A stretch of 64,000 bases of DNA from an uncultured Nodularia sp. (GCA_903911355.1 CAIWDD010000088.1:1-64000), one strand, 5' to 3'. Shown: positions 9,012 to 18,870, numbered from the stretch's first letter. Notes: generated by a model from the letters alone, not told the origin. Translations and numbers: made by a program.

Positions 9012-9707
9012 TTAAGCGGCTGTGAGTCCATAGGCAGACATCCGCATAATGTCCCTGGTCGTGAATCCAATGTTACTCAATGCTTCACCGTATTGAATCA
9101 TGAAGTCTTCTACTAAAGCTTCTTTTTCCATGGCCAAGACGTGGGCATCATCTTCTACCTGGTTGAGCATTTTCCAAACAATGGGTAGGTTTTGGCGGTT
9201 GGCTGCTTCTAATTCAGCTTTCGATTCTGTAAAGTTTTCTTTCAACCACACCTCTCCGAAGTTGAGGTGACTATACTCATCTTTCACTACTCCCTCAGTG
9301 ATTTTACGGGCAAAATCATCGGCAACCGGAATGTAAATGTTATATGCTGCGATCGCAAAGCATTCAATAATCAAAGACTGAATCAGCAAGCAAGTCACCA
9401 CTTTACCCTCAGCTGCGGCTGTTTGGAAATTGGCGTGGAGTTGAGCGAAGAACTCCTGAGCAAACTCCATATTTGGTGTAACTTTTAGATTACGCCCACA
9501 AGCCTCAAAACCCTTTTTGTGGCGATTTTCCATTTTAGATAAACGAATTAGTTCATCTTTATAGTCTGGGAGCATTTGAGCCAATGTGATGTAATTTTCA
9601 TAAGCTTCTTGTTCCCCCTCAATGACAATAGCATTGATGCGACTGTAAGCATCTTTGTATTCTTCACTGTGGAAATCAATTTCTAACTCGGCTGTAAGTT
9701 GTTGCAT
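9012..9707 (-). CDS. ado: aldehyde-deformylating oxygenase (alkane-forming)
   Basis: 231 residues, exactly the family length, from the ATG giving [12 protein letters not shown], preceded by GGAG on the minus strand ten bases upstream. An upstream in-frame ATG adds 26 atypical residues. It has the ferritin-like di-iron fold with ligands in [31 protein letters not shown] and [11 protein letters not shown]. It converts C(n) fatty aldehyde to C(n-1) alkane plus formate with oxygen and reductant. It lies about 300 bases upstream of aar in the same direction. Confidence 0.97.
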   Translation of the reverse strand: MQQLTAELEIDFHSEEYKDAYSRINAIVIEGEQEAYENYITLAQMLPDYKDELIRLSKMENRHKKGFEACGRNLKVTPNMEFAQEFFAQLHANFQTAAAEGKVVTCLLIQSLIIECFAIAAYNIYIPVADDFARKITEGVVKDEYSHLNFGEVWLKENFTESKAELEAANRQNLPIVWKMLNQVEDDAHVLAMEKEALVEDFMIQYGEALSNIGFTTRDIMRMSAYGLTAA

Positions 9708-9868
9708 GGTGTGTTTACTCCGGTAAACTTGAATCATTCGATACAAAAATTTGATTGTCCCTGATAGATTTAGGGTAATCATCACTATGGTTTAATTTAA
9801 CTTAACAAGTCACTATGTTATAGATTAACTCTTGCTGGGGACGATGCTCTAGTAGTAGAAAACAAAGC

Positions 9869-10711
9869 TTGGATGCACAACTCATGCCTAAACCAAATTG
9901 GAATCTAAAATCTGGCAATTTTTTGCGACTAGGAGTGCTGCTATTGGGGGCATTTATTGTCCTATTCCCCTTGCTAGTGGTCTTCCTCACCTCTTTTGCA
10001 CCTCCCGGAGCTACTGTAGAAATTTCAGCCAAAACTAACTGGTCTTTAGCTAATTACCGCGATGCCTGGCAGCGGGGTCAATTTTTACTAGCGTTTGCTA
10101 ATTCTACCTTAGTGGCGATCGCTGTGACAGCCTTTCAAATGGTCACTTCTTCCTTGGCGGGTTACGCCTTGGCGAGATTAAAATTTCGCGGTAAACAGGC
10201 GCTGTTACTGGTTGTTTTGGCCACTTTAGTAATTCCCTTCCAATTACTGGTGATTCCCATCTTCTTAGTTTTAAAGTGGGGACACCTGATTAACAGTTAC
10301 GGGGCGCTGATTTTACCAACTGCTGTCAATGGCTTTGGGATTTTCCTATTACGTCAGTATTTCCAAACAATTCCCGTAGAGTTGGAAGAAGCAGCAAGCA
10401 TAGACGGAGCGAACCGACTGCAAATTTTATGGCGAGTCATGTTACCTTTAGCGCGTCCAGCCTTAGTCACACTGTTTCTGTTTACCTTTATTGGCGAATG
10501 GAACGATTTGTTTAAACCGTTGGTATTTACAACCAGACCGGAATTGAGAACAGTGCAATTAGCCTTAGCAGAGTTTCAAGAACAATTCACAAATAATTGG
10601 CCTTTGATGATGGCGGCGGTGACTATAGCCACCGTACCGGTAATAGTCTTATTCCTCATCGGCCAGCGTCAGTTTATTCGTGGTATAGCCGCCACAGGGA
10701 TTAAGAATTGA
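9869..10711 (+). CDS. ABC transporter permease, carbohydrate (MalG) type
   Basis: 280 residues with six predicted membrane helices and the EAA loop EEAASIDGANRLQILWRVML (about residues 173-192), which docks the ATPase. This is the MalG/CUT1 class, importing sugars or sugar-like solutes. No ATPase, second permease or binding protein is next to it, so it is an orphan subunit here. Two ATGs five codons apart (9869 and 9884) are both possible starts. It is convergent with the following minus-strand gene, with an 11-base gap. Confidence 0.85.
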   Translation: MDAQLMPKPNWNLKSGNFLRLGVLLLGAFIVLFPLLVVFLTSFAPPGATVEISAKTNWSLANYRDAWQRGQFLLAFANSTLVAIAVTAFQMVTSSLAGYALARLKFRGKQALLLVVLATLVIPFQLLVIPIFLVLKWGHLINSYGALILPTAVNGFGIFLLRQYFQTIPVELEEAASIDGANRLQILWRVMLPLARPALVTLFLFTFIGEWNDLFKPLVFTTRPELRTVQLALAEFQEQFTNNWPLMMAAVTIATVPVIVLFLIGQRQFIRGIAATGIKN

Positions 10712-10722
10712 GTATGGTGAGT

Positions 10723-11754
10723 CTAATTCGTTTCCTGGATTTGTACGCGGATGGTGTGTTGAGTAGCACCACTGAGCTGTAGTTCCATGACTTCACCACC
10801 CAGAGGTTCGATGCAAGTCAGGAGCGATCGCAACTGGGGTGTACTAGCACCAGTATCTACATAGAGCCGGTCTGCTAAGTTAGCGATGCGCTTCCAATTC
10901 ATGTACAACTTGGCAATTGTTTGTTCTATTTGTGATGCTTGATTAACCAAGTCCGCTGCTAGGCTCAAACAGCCGATTCTTTGGGCTTCTTCCAGGGCGG
11001 TTTCAATGTCAATATCTGCCTGGGTAAGTGCTTGGACTTGGGCGGCTCCCTTGAGATATTTAGCCAGGTGACGCGCTTCTGAAGTTACCTGCTTGAGAGT
11101 ATCTACATCTGGGTTAGTCGCAATTTCTGCTTGAATCACCCGTTGGTGTGATTCTGGTAGTTTTTCCATTTCCTTCACCAGGGGGGCAATGTAGCGCGCG
11201 GGAAGGGAGTTTTCCGCGGCTTTTACCTTCACTGGTTCTGGTAGTAATTCTGAAGACATGGCGGTCCATTCATCGGTGAGTTGGCGCACTTCTCGCCTGG
11301 TGATCTGGTCACCTTTTTGCGCCGCTTCACTTACCATCTGCTGAACTTCTGGGACGGCCTTAGAGGTTTCGATAAATGCCCTTTTGCTAAAGTTATTCAC
11401 CGATTTAGGGTCTAATTTTCCTTCTTCGAGGAGAGTATCAGCACTGTTAGCCAGCTGAATCCAGGCGTATGCTTGACTTTTGCTAATTTCCCGTTCTTTG
11501 AGCCATTTGAGAAATCCCGTACCCCGTCCGTCGCCTCCTTTCTTCTCTCGGTCGCGGATAGCCCTTAAAATTCGCCCCCGCCAGATTTCTGTTTGCAGGT
11601 CAAAGCGATCGCATACCTGCCAAGCTACATCTAGCTGTTGTTGAAATTCTGAGTCTAATATTTCTTCATCTTCTGGGTCTGGTAGTTCAAAGCTGAGGTC
11701 GGCTGGTTGTTGCAAAGCCGCTGCTAGGTCGTCGATATATTCGGTATTTTGCAC
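10723..11754 (-). CDS. cyanobacterial protein of unknown function
   Basis: 343 residues from the GTG giving VQNTEYIDDL. The frame stays open 29 codons further upstream, but those codons translate a common intergenic repeat (near 11775-11805), so I start at GTG. The protein is charged and mostly helical. A basic patch GGDGRGTGFLKWLKEREISKSQAYAWI (about 72-98) looks like a DNA-binding helix-turn-helix of the kind seen in plasmid and DUF3102-like proteins; this is inference. The C-terminal part (about 240-343) looks like a separate small domain. Function unknown. Confidence 0.7.
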   Translation of the reverse strand: MQNTEYIDDLAAALQQPADLSFELPDPEDEEILDSEFQQQLDVAWQVCDRFDLQTEIWRGRILRAIRDREKKGGDGRGTGFLKWLKEREISKSQAYAWIQLANSADTLLEEGKLDPKSVNNFSKRAFIETSKAVPEVQQMVSEAAQKGDQITRREVRQLTDEWTAMSSELLPEPVKVKAAENSLPARYIAPLVKEMEKLPESHQRVIQAEIATNPDVDTLKQVTSEARHLAKYLKGAAQVQALTQADIDIETALEEAQRIGCLSLAADLVNQASQIEQTIAKLYMNWKRIANLADRLYVDTGASTPQLRSLLTCIEPLGGEVMELQLSGATQHTIRVQIQETN

Positions 11755-11773
11755 AGTTGATAGGTAACTAGTG

Positions 11774-11808
11774 GATGCGATAGCGAAGCGCTGCTGCAAG
11801 CAGATCGG
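11774..11808. repeat. intergenic repeat with CGATAGCGAAGCGCTGC core
   Basis: GCGATAGCGAAGCGCTGCTG followed by CAAGCAGATCG is a repeat type widespread between genes in Nostocales. It lies in the leader of the minus-strand gene ending at 10723 and would be read as coding if the most upstream start were used. Confidence 0.6.
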
Positions 11809-11907
11809 CTTAATTATTACACACTTTTTGAAACTCCCCACAATACCTTGAATACACCACGCTACTCACTCAAGACGGGGAGGAGCGGGGAGCAATGTTC
11901 ATTCAAA

Positions 11908-12384
11908 CTAGACTTGATTACCAGATTTAGCGGTAATTTTCTCCAATAGATGACTAATTTTTGCAGCCCTTTGGGGTTGACGCTGTTTTTGTAATAAGGC
12001 TTGTGCTTGTTGTAAATTGATTGTTGCTGACTCTGGCTGATTTGCATCCATGAAAACATTTGCTAAACGCAAATAGGCATCTGGATTTTTAGGACTGCGG
12101 CGAATCACTTCTTGATATAATTCCGTTGCTTGTTTGACATTGCCTTGCTCCTTGAAAATATCTCCCAATAGTAAGCGCACCACATCGTTAGTGGAGTTGA
12201 GAGAAATTACCCGCACAAAAGCTGCTTTTGCACCCTCATAGTCTTTTTGTTGATAAAGATTTACCCCTTTTTGGAAAGCGTTGGAGGTAATTAAGGTTTT
12301 CCAAGAGAAATAAGCAAGAATGAGGATACCGACAATAACTGAGCTTATGGCCAGAATATCAGGTATTTTTAAAGTTTCTAGCAT
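11908..12384 (-). CDS. membrane-anchored TPR protein
   Basis: 158 residues. One hydrophobic segment (about 11-29) anchors the protein. Three tetratricopeptide repeats follow (about 36-140), for example KGVNLYQQKDYEGAKAAF and TELYQEVIRRSPKNPDAY. The partner is unknown. It starts four bases after the stop of the phytyltransferase gene, so the two are almost certainly co-transcribed. That suggests, but does not show, a link to the thylakoid or tocopherol pathway. Confidence 0.8.
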   Translation of the reverse strand: MLETLKIPDILAISSVIVGILILAYFSWKTLITSNAFQKGVNLYQQKDYEGAKAAFVRVISLNSTNDVVRLLLGDIFKEQGNVKQATELYQEVIRRSPKNPDAYLRLANVFMDANQPESATINLQQAQALLQKQRQPQRAAKISHLLEKITAKSGNQV

Positions 12385-12388
12385 AATT

Positions 12389-13327
12389 TTACCCTAAAAG
12401 ACAGGCAAGAGGGAACATGATATATTCGAGGTAAAACAGTTTCCAGATAAATTGGTAGAATTGCGCGATCGCAGTTTGGTCTTGTAAGTCTACGGCTAAA
12501 CTTCGCATCCACATCCCCGCCAAGACTACTAGATGACTAACCACCAAAAATACTGGGTTAATGGCGGTAAAACCCATTACACCAACTAGAGTGACACCCA
12601 AATAGCAAAAAGTTAGCACCCATAGCGCCAAATTAAATACTGCTGGTGGGCCGAGTGCGATGGTGAAAGTATTGATATTGTAAAGGCGATCGCCTTCTAT
12701 ATCAGGGATATCTTTAAAGATAGCGATGGCAAAGGTAAACACCAAGATAAAGATTGTCAGCACCCAAACCGCCAAGGGAATTCCTGGTTTTTGTTCTAAT
12801 GCTGCATTAAAATGCAAAAATAGCCCCAAATTCACAATAGTTCCCCGCACTGAAAAAATACACAGTGCGGCCCAGAAGGGAAATCGCTTTAGGCGAATGG
12901 GTGGTAAAGAATAAGCCGTACCAATTACCAAACTCACAGCCACCATCCCCAAGAGAAATGGCCCCGTTAGCCCAGCTACAACTAGGGCTAAAATACCCAT
13001 AACTATGACAATTAATTGACCTTGCTGGAGAGAAAATTCCCCGGATGCTAGGGGTAAATGAGGTTTATTAATCTTGTCAATTTCCACATCTTGGAGTTGA
13101 TTCAAACCCACAATATAAACATTGCCACATAAACAGGCAATCCACGCACCCAGAACAGAAATGAGTTGCACAAGGGAAAAACCCACAGAGGAGATAGCAA
13201 CCGCAATCAAATACAAGCCCCATACACTCAAACTTGTACCGATAATTGTGTGTGGGCGGGAAAACTTCCAAAAGGCATAAGCCCAGTTCTTGGAAAACTT
13301 AGCAGCATTGGGAGAAATTTGACTCAT
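12389..13327 (-). CDS. hpt: homogentisate phytyltransferase (tocopherol synthesis)
   Basis: 312 residues of the UbiA prenyltransferase family with about nine membrane helices. The first Asp-rich motif is NQLQDVEIDKINKPHLPL (about 96-113) and the second is KDIPDIEGDRLYNINTF (about 206-222); both bind the Mg-diphosphate of phytyl-PP. It joins homogentisate and phytyl-PP to 2-methyl-6-phytylbenzoquinol, the first committed step to vitamin E. A methyltransferase gene of the same pathway lies 41 bases upstream, which supports this call over other UbiA enzymes. Confidence 0.9.
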   Translation of the reverse strand: MSQISPNAAKFSKNWAYAFWKFSRPHTIIGTSLSVWGLYLIAVAISSVGFSLVQLISVLGAWIACLCGNVYIVGLNQLQDVEIDKINKPHLPLASGEFSLQQGQLIVIVMGILALVVAGLTGPFLLGMVAVSLVIGTAYSLPPIRLKRFPFWAALCIFSVRGTIVNLGLFLHFNAALEQKPGIPLAVWVLTIFILVFTFAIAIFKDIPDIEGDRLYNINTFTIALGPPAVFNLALWVLTFCYLGVTLVGVMGFTAINPVFLVVSHLVVLAGMWMRSLAVDLQDQTAIAQFYQFIWKLFYLEYIMFPLACLLG

Positions 13328-13368
13328 GAAAGTTATAGATAAAGGAATGGTAAATTACAATTCTTCCC

Positions 13369-14211
13369 TTACTTATTACCGGATAACAACCCAAAGCGAA
13401 TCAAGCCACGCTGATAACCATCACGCATTAATCCCAGTGATAATGCGCCTTGAATAGTTGTCCAACCAGAAGTAAGTAAGCCAAAAATCGCCTGGGGGGT
13501 AAAGGCGGAATCAATGACAATATTCCAAAATGGAGCCACGGCGGTTGACCAATCAGCAGTGCGGAGATGGTTTAATGGTAGTTGACGGGCGATCGCCTCA
13601 TATTCCGGCAAGGAAATCACGTAAGGTAGACAATAGACGCGATAAATATCTTGTAAATGCTTTTGTTCATCTGCTGTCAATGGTGCATTCTGGGTGGGAC
13701 GATGACACCAGGTGACTAGAATCAGCTTACCACCTGGTTTCAAGACTCGATAGCACTCTTGCAAAAACTTAGTTTTATCCGGCATATGTTCGCCACTTTC
13801 TAATGACCATACTAAGTCAAAGGAATCATCAGGAAAAGGCATTGCTTGCGCGTCTGCGACTTGAAATTGAGTCCTACCAGTCAAACCGGCATCTTGGGCG
13901 CGTTCCTTGGCTCTAGCGGCTTGTACGGGACTCAAAGTAATTCCTGTGGCTTGGGCATTAAACCTACCTGCCAAGTAAAGAGAACTACCGCCAATACCAC
14001 AACCCACATCGAGAATATTTTCTGCGGTTTGCACCCCAGACCAGTTGAGGACTTCTTCGATTAAATCAATTTGAGCCTGTCGGCGGTTTTTTTGTTCCTG
14101 ACCATCTACACCGTAGTAGCCATGGTGCATATGTTCGCCCCAAATCTGTTCCCACAAACCAGAGGAAGCATCATAAAATTGCTGTATTTTTTGGTAAAGA
14201 GTTTCACTCAT
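13369..14211 (-). CDS. gamma-tocopherol methyltransferase
   Basis: 280 residues, an S-adenosylmethionine-dependent class I methyltransferase. ILDVGCGIGGSSLYLA (about 63-78) is motif I and FDLVWSLESGEHMPD is the region after motif II. The N-terminal LYQKIQQFYDASSGLWEQIW with the HMHHGYYG that follows is typical of cyanobacterial gamma-tocopherol methyltransferases, which methylate gamma- to alpha-tocopherol. A related role as MPBQ methyltransferase cannot be fully excluded. It is in one run with hpt, giving the first and last enzymes of the pathway side by side. Confidence 0.87.
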   Translation of the reverse strand: MSETLYQKIQQFYDASSGLWEQIWGEHMHHGYYGVDGQEQKNRRQAQIDLIEEVLNWSGVQTAENILDVGCGIGGSSLYLAGRFNAQATGITLSPVQAARAKERAQDAGLTGRTQFQVADAQAMPFPDDSFDLVWSLESGEHMPDKTKFLQECYRVLKPGGKLILVTWCHRPTQNAPLTADEQKHLQDIYRVYCLPYVISLPEYEAIARQLPLNHLRTADWSTAVAPFWNIVIDSAFTPQAIFGLLTSGWTTIQGALSLGLMRDGYQRGLIRFGLLSGNK

Positions 14212-14361
14212 GATGAAAGCAGTGTTAAAACAATGCCGAATTTAAATAAACATACTCGTAGGCTACCATGTGTGTTTTTATTTGAATAATAGTGTTTTTT
14301 CTTCTAGGGCTGTTAACAGAGTCTATGGTTTCTAGAAGAATTTGTAAGTATTTATCTGTTT

Positions 14362-15696
14362 ATGACCGTTTCTCGCACAGTTTGCTTGGGATTTTTAGCT
14401 GTCATCACCGTGGGGACTATCCTGCTGATGATGCCTTTTTCTACTAGCAGTGGTAGTTGGAATGACCCGATTGTGTCCCTATTTACTGCCACTTCCGCCG
14501 TTTGCGTCACCGGATTGGCTGTAGTTGATACTGGTACACATTTTTCTTTTTGGGGTCAGTTGTGTATTCTCCTGTTGGCTCAAATTGGTGGGTTGGGGTA
14601 TATGACAACTACCACCTTTCTCATTATGTTGATTGGGCGGAAATTTAACCTGCGGCAAAAAATCGCCATCCAACGAACTTTAGACCGACCGGGAATGAGT
14701 GGTAGCGCCCAAGTTATCCGGTCAATTATTGCCACAACTATGATTTTTGAAATTACAGGCATTTTCTTACTTCTACCGGCATTTGTTCCCGATTATGGCT
14801 GGAATCAGGGAATTTGGCTGGCTGTTTTTCATAGTATTTCGGCTTGGAATAATGCGGGTTTTAGTTTATTCCCGGACAACTTAATCGGATATCAGTCATC
14901 TTTCTTGGTAGTGTTTACGATTACAATGTTGATAATTTTTGGCGGTATTGGTTATCAGGTCATCTTAGAAGTCTATCTTTGGCTGCGCGATCGCCTGCTG
15001 AGGAAACCACAAGGTCTAGTATTTTCTCTAGATTTTAAAGTAGCGACTAGTACAACATTATTACTGTTATTTCTAGGAACCATAGCGTTTTTTGCCATAG
15101 AAATAAGAAATACAGCAACATTAGGTTCAGTTAATTTACCGGGGCAGTTACTATCAGCTTGGTTCCAATCTGTGACTACCAGAACTGCTGGTTTCAATAC
15201 CATTGATATCGGTAAAATGACATCGGCTGGTCTGTTTATTAGCATTGCCTTGATGTTTATTGGTGCTAGTCCTGGTGGGACGGGAGGAGGTATCAAAACT
15301 ACAACTTTGAGGGTTCTCACCAGCTGTACTAAATCAATTCTTCAAGGCAAGGAAGAGGTTTTATTATATGAACGTAAAATAGCAATATCTTTAATTTTAA
15401 AAGCTGTTGGTGTTTTAGTTGGTTCTGTAGGTATGCTAGTGTTATCCACCACCTTAATTTCTCTGACAGATCCAACATTGAGTTTTATTGAACTTTTGTT
15501 TGAGGTTGTATCAGCCTTTGGTACTGTGGGTCTGTCTACGGGTATCACTAGTAGCGTATCAGTACCAGCCAAGCTGATTTTAATCGTCACAATGTATGTG
15601 GGACGAGTGGGTGTTTTACTGCTGATGGCTGCTATGTTGGGAGACCCCCGCCCCAGTAGGGTACACTATCCTGAAGAAAATTTACTGGTAGGATAA
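14362..15696 (+). CDS. ktrB: TrkH/KtrB-type potassium uptake channel subunit
   Basis: 444 residues, eight to ten membrane helices with four P-loops. The first filter is TSAVCVTGLAVVD (about 45-57), followed by WNNAGFSLF, TTRTAGFNTID and FGTVGLSTGI, each with the conserved filter glycine. This is the ion-conducting subunit of a Ktr/Trk system driven by Na+ or the membrane potential. The regulatory NAD-binding subunit is the next gene. Family length 430-460 fits. Confidence 0.9.
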   Translation: MTVSRTVCLGFLAVITVGTILLMMPFSTSSGSWNDPIVSLFTATSAVCVTGLAVVDTGTHFSFWGQLCILLLAQIGGLGYMTTTTFLIMLIGRKFNLRQKIAIQRTLDRPGMSGSAQVIRSIIATTMIFEITGIFLLLPAFVPDYGWNQGIWLAVFHSISAWNNAGFSLFPDNLIGYQSSFLVVFTITMLIIFGGIGYQVILEVYLWLRDRLLRKPQGLVFSLDFKVATSTTLLLLFLGTIAFFAIEIRNTATLGSVNLPGQLLSAWFQSVTTRTAGFNTIDIGKMTSAGLFISIALMFIGASPGGTGGGIKTTTLRVLTSCTKSILQGKEEVLLYERKIAISLILKAVGVLVGSVGMLVLSTTLISLTDPTLSFIELLFEVVSAFGTVGLSTGITSSVSVPAKLILIVTMYVGRVGVLLLMAAMLGDPRPSRVHYPEENLLVG

Positions 15697-15825
15697 GGGG
15701 AAGCGATGGCAGCAACTTCACCTGATAAAATATGAATGAGTAGGCAAAAAAAGTAAAACTTTTTACCAATTTTACTGTACCTATTCTTACCCGGTTGTCG
15801 GGGCGTAAAAATAAGGATAACAAAT

Positions 15826-16521
15826 GTGAATCTGTCATCTATAGGCTTTTTTCGCAGTTTGCGTCGAGATAACCACCAATTTGCTGTAATTGGGTTAGGT
15901 CGTTTTGGCAGGTCTGTATGTTCAACATTACATAAATTGGGTTACCAAGTACTAGCAACAGATGTTGATGAAAAGCTAGTATCAGAAGCATTACATGAGG
16001 AGATAGTTAGTCATGCTTTACAGCTAGACTCAACGGAACCCGCAGCACTCAAAGAGGCAGGGATGTTTGAGTTTGATACAGTAATCATAGCTATTGGTAA
16101 CTACATTCAAGAAAGTATTATTACTACCTTGAATGTCAAAGAGGGAGGTGTTCCTCATGTGGTGGCTAAAGCTTCTAGTGAAGTTCACCGTAAGCTGTTA
16201 CAACGAGTGGGTGCTGATCATGTAGTTTTCCCGGAATATGAAGCTGGTTGCGCCCTAGCACGCTCACTAACTAAACCATCTATTTTAGACCGATTTGACC
16301 TTGACCCAGAGAATAGTATTGTAGAGATGATTGTCCCTGATGAATTCCATGGTAAAACTATCTCTGATCTGCAACTGCGTAACCGTTACGGCTTGAATTT
16401 ATTAGCTGTGAGTCAGGATGGTAAGTTTAAAATCAATCCCGAACCTACTAAGCGATTAGAGCGTGGTACAGCAATGGTAGTAATTGGTCATAACAAAGAT
16501 ATTAATCGCTTGCCAATTTAA
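15826..16521 (+). CDS. ktrA: TrkA/KtrA-type potassium uptake regulatory subunit
   Basis: 231 residues. An N-terminal RCK Rossmann domain (FAVIGLGRFGRSVCSTLHKL, about 20-39) binds NAD(H) or ATP/ADP, and a C-terminal TrkA-C domain (about 150-231) follows. It gates KtrB in the membrane. The start is GTG at 15826 with AAGGA just upstream; the ATG two bases earlier hits a stop at once. It lies 129 bases after ktrB, probably the same operon. Confidence 0.9.
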   Translation: MNLSSIGFFRSLRRDNHQFAVIGLGRFGRSVCSTLHKLGYQVLATDVDEKLVSEALHEEIVSHALQLDSTEPAALKEAGMFEFDTVIIAIGNYIQESIITTLNVKEGGVPHVVAKASSEVHRKLLQRVGADHVVFPEYEAGCALARSLTKPSILDRFDLDPENSIVEMIVPDEFHGKTISDLQLRNRYGLNLLAVSQDGKFKINPEPTKRLERGTAMVVIGHNKDINRLPI

Positions 16522-16596
16522 ATCAGATAAGTTGAACATAGGAATTACACTTAATATGGGTGTAAAAACCTGTAGATAGAAGTTTGCCTTTTTAGA

Positions 16597-16986
16597 ATGG
16601 TTATGGATTTAATACTTGAAGATTTAGCGGCAATTGATAATAAACTTTCCCAACGTTACATTGAGCTTGACCCTAGCGGATATTTCATTATCTATTTAGA
16701 CCGATCTGCGGGTTTAATTTACGCCAAGCATTTCACAAATGTGATTAATGACCAAGGTTTAGCCGTCGATCCTGAAACCGGGAAGGTCATTCCTGCTAAG
16801 GGAAAAGTGGAACGAACTCATACAACGGTTTTTAGTGGGCGGACGGCTAAGGAACTTTGTGTAAATATTTTTGAAGCAACTCACCCCTGTCCAGTGACTA
16901 AGTTAGACCATGCGTCTTATTTAGGGCGGGAATTTCTCCGGGCTGAGGTAGCTTTGGTGACAGGGAAAGAGTATCTTCAGGATTAA
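16597..16986 (+). CDS. DUF4346 domain protein
   Basis: 129 residues, one domain. It resembles a cyanobacterial family (DUF4346) distantly related to a part of methanopterin methyltransferase; no reaction is known. The conserved block near ATHPCPVTKLDHASYLGREF contains Cys and His that could be functional. The first ATG is followed two codons later by another (MVMDL), and either may be the start. It follows ktrA by 75 bases and ends two bases from the convergent psb32. Confidence 0.7.
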   Translation: MVMDLILEDLAAIDNKLSQRYIELDPSGYFIIYLDRSAGLIYAKHFTNVINDQGLAVDPETGKVIPAKGKVERTHTTVFSGRTAKELCVNIFEATHPCPVTKLDHASYLGREFLRAEVALVTGKEYLQD

Positions 16987-16988
16987 AG

Positions 16989-17720
16989 TTAGCCTCCCGA
17001 TGATGGTTGGTTGACTTGGTAAACAAAGTAAGTAGCCATAGGGATAATGGTAGCAGCAATTAAAAGTCCTACTACCCAAGCAGTGGCGTTACCTTGATCA
17101 GTATCTTCGGCTTTGGTAAAGGTACTTTCTACCTGTACGGTTTCCATAACTTGCGGTGGACCTGGATCTGGTTGACCAGAGAGGACGGTAACTAGGCGAT
17201 CGCTCGCATCTACAAATGCCTGGTTGTATTTGTTACCGTCTCTTAATGGTATAGCTAAAGTTTCTGTAACTACACTTTCGGCAATAGCATCAGTCAATAA
17301 AGACTTAACGGACTCACCTGTGAGAATAGCGGTACCATTGGTAACGGTATCTAGTACCAATAATATTTGATTAGCCTGTTCTGCTGGAGTGGGAAACCAC
17401 TTCTCAAAGAGTGCTTGAGTAAAACTTTCTGGTGTTTCGCCATAATCCAGGCGACGAATGGTGACAAATCGGACTTCGTTACCTGTTTTTTTAGCCAAAT
17501 CCTCAAAGGCGTTGCTGATTTTACCTTCACTGATGCGACTAATAATCTCACCTTGATCTAAAACCCAGCTATTGGCGGTGAGGTTGGGAATTTGATATAC
17601 ACCTGTAGCCAATACCGGGGTTGGAAATACAGAAGAACCCAGCACGAGCATCAACAAGACGACAATTAGGGGAGCTATATATTTTTTAAGACTAAATATG
17701 GGGTTAAGGAGCTGTTTCAT
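16989..17720 (-). CDS. psb32: photosystem II repair protein Psb32
   Basis: 243 residues from the ATG preceded by AGAGGA on the minus strand. A 19-codon extension is open but lacks signals. It has a signal peptide (about 1-38, hydrophobic run ending PTPVLA), then a TPM domain (about 48-180; WVLDQGEIISRISEG near its start), and a C-terminal membrane helix (about 212-231). Family members (TLP18.3/Psb32) lie in the thylakoid lumen and protect or repair photosystem II under light stress. The C-terminal anchor is typical. Confidence 0.88.
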   Translation of the reverse strand: MKQLLNPIFSLKKYIAPLIVVLLMLVLGSSVFPTPVLATGVYQIPNLTANSWVLDQGEIISRISEGKISNAFEDLAKKTGNEVRFVTIRRLDYGETPESFTQALFEKWFPTPAEQANQILLVLDTVTNGTAILTGESVKSLLTDAIAESVVTETLAIPLRDGNKYNQAFVDASDRLVTVLSGQPDPGPPQVMETVQVESTFTKAEDTDQGNATAWVVGLLIAATIIPMATYFVYQVNQPSSGG

Positions 17721-17832
17721 CGGATCCTCTCTTGAAGACGGGCTTGCACCAAAAATACCATATAACCAGGGTGACAATCCCCTGGGCTAGAGGTAGGAGG
17801 TTTCCAAAATCCCCGGAAGTTTGTGTAACTGA

Positions 17833-18867
17833 TCATGTGGAAAATGGTAAACCGGTCAATGTACCAGAACCATTGATCACCTCACCAATTACCACAGCGG
17901 AGACATCCTGTGATTGAAAGAAATTAATTGTCTGTTCTGCTTGATGGGGTGGTACTAACAGCACAAAACCAATGCCCATGTTAAAAGTATTGTACATTGC
18001 CTCGGCACTAACTGAGCCGACCTGAGCTAGCCATTGGAATATAGGGGGAATAGTCCAACTATCAGGTTGAATATGAATACTTTGATTTTTACCTAAACAT
18101 CTGGGTAAATTCTCTGGTAGTCCTCCACCGGTAATATGGGCCATACCATGAATTTCTAACTCAGCTTTCAGCGCTCCCAGAACAGGCTTAACGTAAATTT
18201 GTGTAGGTTTAAGGAAGGCTTCCCCTATGGTTTGGCCACCTAATAACTGTGGGCGTTCATCCCAAGCCAAAGCGTTGGTGTCAACAATTTTGCGGACTAA
18301 ACTTAAGCCATTACTGTGTACACCAGTACTAGGAAGTGCGATCGCCACATCCCCAACTTTTACTTGGGAACCATCCAACATCTGGCTTTTTTCCACAATT
18401 CCCACACAGAACCCTGCTAAGTCGTACTCACCGACTTGGTAAAAACCAGGCATTTCTGCGGTTTCGCCCCCTAATAAAGCGCAACCCGCCGATCTACACC
18501 CAGCGGCGATACCTGCTACCACTTCCGTCAGCTGCTGGGGTTCTAACTTACCTGTAGCCACATAATCTAGAAAAAACAGTGGTTGTGCACCCAATGTCAA
18601 CACGTCATTAACACACATAGCCACTAAATCAATGCCCACTGTATCATGGCGGTTGAGAATTTGGGCGATTTTCAACTTTGTACCCACACCATCAGTCCCG
18701 GAAACCAAGACTGGTTCTTTAAAACCAGTTGGTAGTTGGAAGCAACCGCCAAAACCACCTAAACCGCCGATTACTTCCGGTCTAAAAGTGCTGTGAACTA
18801 AATTGCGAATTTGATCTACAAAGGCTCTACCCGCTTCAACATCAACCCCAGCATCCCGGTAATCCAT
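17833..18867 (-). CDS. purM: phosphoribosylformylglycinamidine cyclo-ligase
   Basis: 344 residues, full length. [10 protein letters not shown] (about 59-68) and the [13 protein letters not shown] motif (about 76-88) form the ATP site, and [13 protein letters not shown] (about 131-143) is the second signature. It makes aminoimidazole ribonucleotide from FGAM in purine synthesis. A single gene; the leader carries a CATTAGT tandem repeat. Confidence 0.97.
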   Translation of the reverse strand: MDYRDAGVDVEAGRAFVDQIRNLVHSTFRPEVIGGLGGFGGCFQLPTGFKEPVLVSGTDGVGTKLKIAQILNRHDTVGIDLVAMCVNDVLTLGAQPLFFLDYVATGKLEPQQLTEVVAGIAAGCRSAGCALLGGETAEMPGFYQVGEYDLAGFCVGIVEKSQMLDGSQVKVGDVAIALPSTGVHSNGLSLVRKIVDTNALAWDERPQLLGGQTIGEAFLKPTQIYVKPVLGALKAELEIHGMAHITGGGLPENLPRCLGKNQSIHIQPDSWTIPPIFQWLAQVGSVSAEAMYNTFNMGIGFVLLVPPHQAEQTINFFQSQDVSAVVIGEVINGSGTLTGLPFST

Positions 18868-18870
18868 AAA

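Noticed and set aside
9802-10032. 76-codon minus-strand frame opposite the ABC permease start
   Set aside because: Shadow of the coding permease frame.
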